Shown here one piece after another: positions 1 through 4,950 of a stretch of DNA of 5,322 nucleotides (position 1 is the stretch's first letter; each line of letters starts with the position of its first letter). This stretch comes from Lysobacteraceae bacterium. GTDB lineage: Bacteria; Pseudomonadota; Gammaproteobacteria; Xanthomonadales; Xanthomonadaceae. The stretch spans positions 1 to 5,322 of the forward strand of contig JAQGOI010000257.1 of the NCBI GenBank assembly GCA_028293685.1, written 5' to 3'. The notes under the pieces were generated by a model. It did not search any database. It saw only the letters and a program-made list of their open reading frames with translations, and was not told the DNA's origin. The position numbers and the translations under genes were made by a program.

Positions 1-612
1 ATCGGCCGCTGGCAACAGGTTCACGCCCAATGGGGCGCCGCCGGTCCCGGCGATGTCGACACCGGCCAGGGTCGTGGCCAATGGCCCCAGGCCTGCCAGC
101 GCCACATCGAAACCGGCACGAGGGACGACGACCAGTTCGACATCGGCCTGACCGTCCGCCCGACGTCCGAGCAGCACGGCATCGAATACGACTTCGCTGG
201 CCTGGAACGGCGTCTGCCGCTCGATTTCGAAGCGCAACACGTCGCGCAGGCGCTCCACGGCCGCGGCCGGCACCAGCATCCGCCGACGCAGCCCCTGGTT
301 GGCGGGGAGCACCAGCCAGCGCGGCAGGTCGACCGTCTGCGAACCCAGCACGGTGGCCAGCGGGTCGGTGGTGACGTCGGGCTCGGGCAGTGGCAACCGG
401 CCGAGATCGACGATCTCGCCGACGCGGTCCAGCCGCAGTTCGACGGCTTCGGCGTCGCTCGTCAACAGCAGGCGGTCGCGCGCCCAGCCGAACAGCGCCT
501 GCCAGCGGACCGGCAACCACGCAGCCAGCGCCGTCCGCCACCAGGCGAACAGTCCGCCAGCGCCCAGTCCGATTTTTGCCCCGTACGCGCCGAGGCTGTC
601 GCGCAGGATCAT
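1..612 (-). CDS. gspL: GspL, type II secretion inner-membrane platform protein (Xps-type, PilN-like), N-terminal part
   Basis: Partial gene: the first 204 codons are open to the window edge and the 3' part lies beyond position 1. GspL is a bitopic inner-membrane protein whose cytoplasmic actin-like domain recruits the GspE ATPase and whose periplasmic part pairs with GspM. Seen here: a hydrophobic, Trp-rich start (residues about 14-43), a cytoplasmic-type domain, the motif LRFEIERQTPF at residues 126-136, typical of the PilN/GspL-like proteins of xanthomonads, and VNLLPAAD at 197-204. In PilN-like proteins a similar NLLP motif stands just before the single transmembrane helix, which would lie outside the window. 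The ATG at 612-610 overlaps the gspK stop (ATGA), which decides the start. A purine stretch (AAGAAGGGA) lies upstream inside gspK but is rather far away. gspM, gspN and gspD are expected next. The family call is good; the exact subfamily is inferred. Confidence 0.85.
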   Translation of the reverse strand, partial: MILRDSLGAYGAKIGLGAGGLFAWWRTALAAWLPVRWQALFGWARDRLLLTSDAEAVELRLDRVGEIVDLGRLPLPEPDVTTDPLATVLGSQTVDLPRWLVLPANQGLRRRMLVPAAAVERLRDVLRFEIERQTPFQASEVVFDAVLLGRRADGQADVELVVVPRAGFDVALAGLGPLATTLAGVDIAGTGGAPLGVNLLPAAD

Positions 613-1481
613 CGCGCTGTCGTCCCTTCTTCCCAGTCCAGCGCCGTGTATGCGGAGCCCGGCGCGCCGTTGCCGCCGGTACGAACCACGCCCGTGATTG
701 CGGCGGTGCGGCCTTCAACAAGACGGGCCACGCTCTGGATACTATACGTGCCGCCACCGCCCATGATTCCTCCGGCGCTGCGGCCGCCGGCCGCATCCGT
801 CCGCTGCGCCTGTCGCGCCGCGACCAGTCCCGGACCGTCCAGTCCCATTGCCGTCAGCACCGGCGCGGCTGCGAAGGCCGTGTCCGGGGTCCCCTGTGCG
901 GTGTACACGGTGAGGTAGGGCGCAACGCGGGCGTAAATCGCCGGAGTCATGCCGAGTACCTGTTCGGCTTCGGCGACGGTTTCGAACGGGGCGTCCTTGG
1001 CGCCATAGGGCAAGCCGGCAGCGTCGTATTCCGGATCCTCGGCGCCGCCCTGGGGCTGGGTGAGCGAGTCGGCGTCGCGCCAGTCGACCATGGCCGATGC
1101 CAGTCGCGTCGCCTGTTCGGCTGGCACGCCAACGGCGCGGAACAATCCGGCCAGCAGGCCGGGGTCGGCGGTATTGATGTCGACTTTTCCCTGTTCGTCG
1201 GTGACCCGTACATCGATCGGGATGCCGCCGTAAATCCAGTGATACGGGCGACCGTCAGGTACCCAGCGGCGGCGAAGGTTGGCGTCGTCCACGCGTACCA
1301 GGGCCATTTCAAGTCCGGCGCGCGCGGCTTCGCCGGCGATGGCGCCGCGACTGAGCACACGCTCCTGGAGTCTTTCGATGCGGGCGCTCAACGCAAAGGC
1401 GCCGATCAGCGATGCCAGCAACGCAATCAGCCACATCACCAGCAGCAGTGCCGCGCCGCCCTCGGTCGACCTGCGGATCAT
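609..1481 (-). CDS. gspK: GspK, minor pseudopilin at the tip of the type II pseudopilus
   Basis: Protein of 290 residues. GspK is the largest pseudopilin; with GspI and GspJ it forms the tip complex that starts pseudopilus assembly and limits its length. It has a short leader (residues 1-9, ending GG), then the hydrophobic helix AALLLVMWLIALL from residue 10. Position +5 of the mature protein is Leu, not Glu, the exception that marks GspK among pseudopilins. Family motifs follow in order: KVDINTADPGLLAGLF (99-114), MVDWRDADS (131-139), GGAEDPEY (145-152, an acidic segment characteristic of GspK) and APYLTVYTAQG (187-197). A Gly-rich linker (about 231-245) precedes the C-terminal strand region. 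The ATG at 1481-1479 overlaps the gspJ stop (ATGA) and places the leader correctly. An upstream in-frame start would add 48 residues of no recognisable character, including a Cys. The stop overlaps the gspL start. Confidence 0.95.
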   Translation of the reverse strand: MIRRSTEGGAALLLVMWLIALLASLIGAFALSARIERLQERVLSRGAIAGEAARAGLEMALVRVDDANLRRRWVPDGRPYHWIYGGIPIDVRVTDEQGKVDINTADPGLLAGLFRAVGVPAEQATRLASAMVDWRDADSLTQPQGGAEDPEYDAAGLPYGAKDAPFETVAEAEQVLGMTPAIYARVAPYLTVYTAQGTPDTAFAAAPVLTAMGLDGPGLVAARQAQRTDAAGGRSAGGIMGGGGTYSIQSVARLVEGRTAAITGVVRTGGNGAPGSAYTALDWEEGTTAR

Positions 1482-2167
1482 TGGATGGATCCCGCAATAC
1501 CCGGCGCGCCACTGGCCGACGGCAGGGCAACCACGATGTCGGGCCAGGCCGGGCCCTGCGCCGGCGTGATGCGGACGGACACCTGCAGCGGCAGCCGGTC
1601 GGCTTGCGTCCACCGCTCCTGCCACTCTCCCAGCGCTCCGGTCGCATCGAGTGCCCGGTAACGGAACGCCACGCTCTTGAGCCGCTCGGCCAGCGGCTCG
1701 GGCTTGCGTGGATTGTCTTCCGTGATCTGGGTGGAGTTCTGCACCTGGCTGAAAGCCACGTCGAGCGCGAGATGGTCGCGCTCGTCGCCGACGATCGAAA
1801 TGTCATGGAGGTACGGCCCGCCGCGGCCCAGGTAATCCGGCAGGTCGGCGACGAAACGCATGCGATCGGGGTCGCCGGCAAACAGGATCGGCGTTCCGCC
1901 TTGCGGATCCAGCGCGAAGGCAATCGCGCGCGCCGACACGATCCGGGAGCGCAGGAATCCGGAGGTCGCGCGCATGCGTTCGTTGCGCTGCGCCAGCAGT
2001 TCGCCCCGGTTGACGGTCGCCGTGGCGGCGCTCAACACCGCGAAGCCAAGCGCGAGCGCCGCAGCAAGCAACGCCGTCGCCAGCAGCACTTCGATCAGGG
2101 TGAAGCCGCGCGCGCGAACAGGTGATCGCCGATACAGGCCGTCACGGCGATGCCGGGTGACGCTCAT
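1478..2167 (-). CDS. gspJ: GspJ, minor pseudopilin
   Basis: Protein of 229 residues. GspJ is a component of the GspI-J-K tip of the periplasmic pseudopilus. The prepilin signal is unmistakable: a basic leader (residues 1-21, ending RARG), then FTLIEVLLATALL with Glu at +5 (residue 26) and a hydrophobic helix to about residue 45. The globular part has ILFAGDPDRMRFVADLP (94-110), followed by a GRGGPY turn (114-119), SVAFRYRALDATGALGEWQ (165-183) and LPLQVSVRI (192-200). These are recognisable GspJ blocks, and the FVA-LP-GRGG-Y pattern resembles xanthomonad XpsJ. The ATG at 2167-2165 overlaps the gspI stop (ATGA) and has a GGAG 8 bases upstream. A longer in-frame version (27 more residues, start at 2248) lies wholly inside gspI and was discarded. 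Confidence 0.94.
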   Translation of the reverse strand: MSVTRHRRDGLYRRSPVRARGFTLIEVLLATALLAAALALGFAVLSAATATVNRGELLAQRNERMRATSGFLRSRIVSARAIAFALDPQGGTPILFAGDPDRMRFVADLPDYLGRGGPYLHDISIVGDERDHLALDVAFSQVQNSTQITEDNPRKPEPLAERLKSVAFRYRALDATGALGEWQERWTQADRLPLQVSVRITPAQGPAWPDIVVALPSASGAPGIAGSIQ

Positions 2168-2613
2168 GGCAACGGCTCCGCACCGACGGCCGGCCGACTG
2201 AGTCGCAGCGTCTGCATGTCCAGGCGCTGGGCGGCGGATGGCCCCCATTCGATGTGCAATGCCACCTCGAACAGTTGCGCGCCGTCCGCGGTTGCCGCCT
2301 GGGTGGCAGAACCGTTGTCGACATACGGACGGATATCGATGGTCCAGCGATAGCGCTCGTTTTCGAAATTGCCTTGCCGCGTCCCTGCGGCCAGCGGCTC
2401 GGCGACACCCGTCTGGTCGAGCAGCGATTGCGCAAACAGCGTGGCGCGCCCGGCGCCGTCGGCCCAGTGCACCTGCCGCGAGGCATTGGTCAGGCTGCCC
2501 AGCAGCAGGGTCAGCGCCAGCGCCAGCAGCGCGAAAGCGACGATGACTTCGATCAGCGTGTAGCCCCGCGCGCGCCGGCGCGAACTCCTGACGCCCGCGC
2601 GCCGCCCGATCAT
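2164..2613 (-). CDS. gspI: GspI, minor pseudopilin
   Basis: Protein of 149 residues, somewhat longer than the usual 120-130. GspI is thought to nucleate the pseudopilus tip by binding GspJ and then GspK. It has a very basic leader (residues 1-17, seven Arg, ending ARG), then YTLIEVIVAFALLALAL with Glu at +5 (residue 22). Tyr rather than Phe at +1 is tolerated in this family. Downstream ATLFAQSLLDQ (57-67) matches the conserved Ala-Gln-Ser-Leu helix of GspI, and GNFENERYRWTIDI (81-94) matches its Gly-x-Phe...Tyr-x-Trp block. C-terminal strands end LRLSRPAVGAEPLP. The ATG at 2613-2611 overlaps the gspH stop (ATGA). No ATG, GTG or TTG codon lies between this ATG and the cleavage site, so the long leader is real if translation starts here. 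The upstream in-frame extension to 2676 lies inside gspH. Confidence 0.94.
   Translation of the reverse strand: MIGRRAGVRSSRRRARGYTLIEVIVAFALLALALTLLLGSLTNASRQVHWADGAGRATLFAQSLLDQTGVAEPLAAGTRQGNFENERYRWTIDIRPYVDNGSATQAATADGAQLFEVALHIEWGPSAAQRLDMQTLRLSRPAVGAEPLP
2176..2180 (-). promoter_or_regulatory. Probable ribosome binding site of gspJ
   Basis: CGGAG on the minus strand, 8 bases before the gspJ ATG and inside the 3' end of gspI. It is the clearest Shine-Dalgarno match in the window and supports the start that overlaps the gspI stop. The other overlapping starts (gspI, gspK, gspL) have no equally good match and may depend more on coupling to translation of the gene before. Confidence 0.5.
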
Positions 2614-3131
2614 TGGCTGGCCGTGCCGTGGGTGATCTCCACCTGCCCGGTCAACCAGGCGACATTGACCGTCCACATCGCCTTGCCGGAGCTGAGCTGG
2701 ATGCGCCCCCCGGTCGACGCCCCGTCAGGGAAAAACGCAATGGCGCCTTCACCACCCCGCGGCTGCACTTCGCGTGCGCCGATGAAGGCAATGCCGAGCT
2801 TCGGCGGAATGTCGCCGTGCCGGGACTTGGGCGCACGCCATTGGTGCGCATGCGGATCGATCACGAACTGCTGCTGCTTGCCCGTCGCGATCGCCTGGGC
2901 GCGGGTGAAACGCAGGTTCGAGGCGATCTGCTTGGCGCTGGCGCCCAACTGCATGCCACGGAAACCGCCGCCCATCGCGGCGGCCGCGAGCACGCTGGCC
3001 AGCGCGATGATCGCCATCACCAAAATGATCTCGAGCAGCGTGAAACCCCGCGGAATCGATCTCCGCGTCACCGGATGGCCCAAGCCGTCGGCACGGCCTG
3101 CGCGACTCGCCGGCCGGTTGCTGTTGGCCAT
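2610..3131 (-). CDS. gspH: GspH, minor pseudopilin
   Basis: Protein of 173 residues from ATG at 3131-3129. GspH is a minor pseudopilin thought to link the GspI-J-K tip to the GspG fibre. The prepilin site is IPRG followed by FTLLEIILVMAIIALA (from residue 30), with Glu at +5 (residue 34). Then come the helix AKQIASNLRFTRAQAIATG (66-84), which is the GspH/FimT signature, and IAFFPDGASTGGRIQL (131-146), the conserved Phe-x-Pro-Asp-Gly...Gly-Gly block of GspH. The chosen start gives a leader of 29 residues, unusually long. A GTG at 3071-3069 would give a 9-residue leader (MTRRSIPRG) of normal length, and neither start has a clear Shine-Dalgarno. The ATG is 19 bp after the gspG stop and fits the tight operon, so it is kept at moderate confidence. 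The family call itself is firm, and the stop overlaps the gspI start. Confidence 0.92.
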   Translation of the reverse strand: MANSNRPASRAGRADGLGHPVTRRSIPRGFTLLEIILVMAIIALASVLAAAAMGGGFRGMQLGASAKQIASNLRFTRAQAIATGKQQQFVIDPHAHQWRAPKSRHGDIPPKLGIAFIGAREVQPRGGEGAIAFFPDGASTGGRIQLSSGKAMWTVNVAWLTGQVEITHGTASQ

Positions 3132-3150
3132 GACACCGGTCCCGGACCGT

Positions 3151-3585
3151 TTACTGGTACTTGATGTCGGCGTCGACGCTGGTGCCGCCAGGCTTGCCGT
3201 CCTTGCCAAGGCTCACCAGGTCGAACGGCTGGCCGTCGCCGGGCATCGCGTACTGGAACGGATGGTTCCAGGGATCCTTGAGCTCCGCTTCCTTGGAATA
3301 CGGTCCGAGCCAGCCCGACGAGTTGCCCGGCGCGGTGACCAGCTCATCGAGCGACGCGGGCAGGTTGCCGGTGTCGTTCTCGAACTGCTGCACTTTCTCG
3401 GCGAGCGTCTGCACCTGCGCCTTGGCCAGGTTGACCTTGGCGCGATCGCCGCCGCCCAGGATGCGCGTGGCGGCAAACGCCACGATGCCGCCGATCAGCA
3501 CGACGACGAGGATGATTTCGATGAGGCTGAAACCGCCTTGTGCAGCGCGGCCGGGCGAACGGGTCAGGGAACGGGATGCTTTCAT
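3151..3585 (-). CDS. gspG: GspG, major pseudopilin
   Basis: Protein of 144 residues, the usual length. GspG is the structural subunit of the periplasmic pseudopilus. It is processed by the prepilin peptidase, extracted from the inner membrane by the GspE/F/L/M platform and polymerised into the fibre. It has a leader of 18 residues ending QGG, then FSLIEIILVVVLIGG with Glu at +5 (residue 23), followed by AKVNLAKAQVQTLAEKVQQFE (49-69) and the family hallmark LGPYSKEAELKDPWNHPFQY (93-112). The C-terminal loop DLVSLGKDGKPGGTSVDADI (122-141) carries the acidic residues that bind calcium in characterised GspG proteins. The sequence strongly resembles Xanthomonas XpsG as I recall it. The ATG at 3585-3583 is 2 bp after the gspF stop. 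The same frame is open far upstream across gspF without any GspG-like sequence, so that extension is ignored. Confidence 0.97.
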   Translation of the reverse strand: MKASRSLTRSPGRAAQGGFSLIEIILVVVLIGGIVAFAATRILGGGDRAKVNLAKAQVQTLAEKVQQFENDTGNLPASLDELVTAPGNSSGWLGPYSKEAELKDPWNHPFQYAMPGDGQPFDLVSLGKDGKPGGTSVDADIKYQ

Positions 3586-3587
3586 CT

Positions 3588-4805
3588 TCAGCCTATGACG
3601 TTGGTGAGGTCGTAAATCGGAGTCAGCACGGACAGGATGACGATGCCGACGATGCCCGCCAGCAGCAACGTGATCACCGGCACCAGCGCGGCGAGCATGC
3701 GATCCATCGCCAGCGATGTCTCCTGCTCGAAGGTATCGGCCGTACGCAGCAGCATGACATCCAGCGCGCCGGACTCCTCGCCGACCTGGATCATCTGCAA
3801 CGCCAGCCGCGGAAAACGCTTGCCCTTGGCCAGCGCGGCGGACAGGCCGATGCCGTTCTTGACGTCGTCCGCCGCAGCTTCGACCGTGTCGGCGAGCGAT
3901 CGGTTCCCCAGGACGGTGCGGCCGATGCCCAGGGCCGTCAGCAGCGGCACGCCGTTCTTGAGCAGCGTCCCCAGGGTCCGGGCCAGGCGTGCAGTCTCGA
4001 GTTTGGCGATCAGCGGTCCGAAGAATTTCTGCCGCAGGATCCATTCGTCGAAACGGGCGCGAAATGCGGGGTTGCGACGCTTGCGATCCAGCCACCAGCC
4101 CAGCAGCGCCGGGATCGCCAGCAGCACGAACCACCAGTTGCGCACCAGCAGGCCGATGCCCAGGACAATTTTCGTGAACCACGGCAGTGGCGCATCGAGG
4201 CTGTCGTACATCGCAGAAAACTGCGGCACGACGAAGCCGAGCAGGAACAACAGCGACAGGCTCACCATCACCAGCAGGATGGCGGGATAGATCATCGCGT
4301 TGATCACGCGCCCCCGCATCGCGCGACTGCGCTCCAGGTAATCGGCCAGCCGCAGCAACGTCTCGTGCATGCTGCCGCCGGCCTCACCTGCGCGCACCAT
4401 GTTGATGTACAGCCGCGAAAAGACGCCATGCTGGCGCTCGAGCGCCGTCGACAGCGACGTGCCTCCGCGCACGGCATCGCGCACATCGGTAAGCGTGCGA
4501 CGCGCGGCTTCGTCCTCGGGCAAATCCAGCAGGATGGTGAGCGCGCGATCCAGTGGCTGACCGGCGCCGAGCAACGTCGCCAACTGCTGGGTGAACTGCA
4601 CCAGGCGTTCGCCCGCGAATGGCTTGGGCTTGAGCAGCGCGCGCCACGCCGACTCACCACCGCCATCGCTGGCCAGCCGTGCCTCGACCGGCAGGTGTCC
4701 CTGCTCCTGCAGGCGCAGCACGACCTCGCCGTCGCTGACGGCTTCCATCTGGCCGTCGAGCATTTCGCCGCGGGAGTTGAGCGCTTTGTAGCGATAGAGG
4801 GGCAT
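3588..4805 (-). CDS. gspF: GspF, polytopic inner-membrane platform protein
   Basis: Protein of 405 residues, the standard length. GspF is the multispanning core of the inner-membrane assembly platform; it contacts GspE and GspL in the cytoplasm and probably helps insert pseudopilins. It starts with the canonical MPLYRYKALNSRGE. Two homologous T2SSF domains follow: about 68-191, opening FTQQLATLLGAGQPLDRAL, with MVRAGEAGGSM at 136-146; and about 271-395, opening ARLARTLGTLLKNGVPLLTAL, with IQVGEESGALD at 339-349. Three hydrophobic segments lie at about 172-194, 214-238 and 372-395. The end TPIYDLTNVIG is typical. An in-frame TTG at 4844-4842 would add 13 residues (MRFPISESRFPSL), but these are just the translated heptamer repeat, so the ATG at 4805-4803 is chosen. 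No Shine-Dalgarno is visible before it, because the upstream sequence is repeat. Confidence 0.97.
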   Translation of the reverse strand: MPLYRYKALNSRGEMLDGQMEAVSDGEVVLRLQEQGHLPVEARLASDGGGESAWRALLKPKPFAGERLVQFTQQLATLLGAGQPLDRALTILLDLPEDEAARRTLTDVRDAVRGGTSLSTALERQHGVFSRLYINMVRAGEAGGSMHETLLRLADYLERSRAMRGRVINAMIYPAILLVMVSLSLLFLLGFVVPQFSAMYDSLDAPLPWFTKIVLGIGLLVRNWWFVLLAIPALLGWWLDRKRRNPAFRARFDEWILRQKFFGPLIAKLETARLARTLGTLLKNGVPLLTALGIGRTVLGNRSLADTVEAAADDVKNGIGLSAALAKGKRFPRLALQMIQVGEESGALDVMLLRTADTFEQETSLAMDRMLAALVPVITLLLAGIVGIVILSVLTPIYDLTNVIG

Positions 4806-4811
4806 CAGCGA

Positions 4812-4947
4812 CGGGAATCGGGATTCGGAAATCGGGAATCGCAAGGGCGGCTGCCATCATGAATTGCCAAATACCGGTCATCGAGCAGGCGGCTTGCAAC
4901 ACGCGATTGCGCCGTGCCGATTCGCGACTCCCGATTCTCCATTCCCG
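4812..4947. repeat. Inverted repeat with tandem-heptamer arms, filling the gspE-gspF spacer
   Basis: The 145-bp gap between gspE and gspF contains two 30-base arms in inverted orientation. The left arm is 4812-4841 and reads on the plus strand as four 7-base units (CGGGAAT, CGGGATT, CGGAAAT, CGGGAAT) plus CG. The right arm is 4918-4947 and reads on the minus strand as CGGGAAT, GGAGAAT, CGGGAGT, CGCGAAT plus CG. The arms pair at 24 of 30 positions around a 76-base centre (4842-4917). The centre includes an AT-richer stretch near 4857-4874 and no credible gene. The element ends 3 bp from the gspE stop and 6 bp from the gspF start. From memory, intergenic repeats built on GGGAATCG/GGGATTCG are frequent in Xanthomonadaceae genomes; copies elsewhere cannot be seen here. 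In the gspE-F transcript it could form a long imperfect hairpin. Confidence 0.75.
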
Positions 4948-4950
4948 GCT

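Noticed and set aside
390..1661. Plus-strand open frame of 423 codons
   Set aside because: Antisense to gspK, gspL and gspJ. It has low-complexity Arg/Gly-rich content, no recognisable domain, and is explained by GC-biased third positions in the opposite genes.
2254..3615. Plus-strand open frame of 453 codons
   Set aside because: Antisense shadow across gspG, gspH and gspI. It crosses several real gene boundaries and resembles no family.
3151..4182. Long 343-codon version of gspG reaching back across gspF
   Set aside because: Only the last 144 residues are GspG. The upstream part is an Arg/Ala/Gly-rich out-of-frame reading of gspF.
3151..4805. Type IV pilus (PilC/PilA) instead of type II secretion
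   Set aside because: GspF is followed by a GspG with the LGPY...DPW and calcium-loop motifs and by GspH-I-J-K in order, which is diagnostic of type II secretion.
4806..4844. N-terminal extension of GspF from a TTG
   Set aside because: The extra residues (MRFPISESRFPSL) are translated heptamer repeat, and MPLYRYKAL is the usual GspF beginning.
3540..4862. Plus-strand open frame of 440 codons
   Set aside because: Antisense to gspF. Rich in Gln, Arg and His as expected from reversed high-GC codons, with no domain or start signal.
4654..4902. 82-codon minus-strand frame across the spacer and gspF start
   Set aside because: Starts in the repeat loop, reads the repeat and then gspF out of frame; no family resemblance.
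4812..4947. Rho-independent terminator after gspE
   Set aside because: The inverted arms are 76 bases apart, mismatched at 6 of 30 positions, and there is no T-run after the structure; the operon clearly continues with gspF.
4812..4947. CRISPR array
   Set aside because: The repeated units are only 7 bases and directly adjacent, with no spacers, and the two arrays are inverted.
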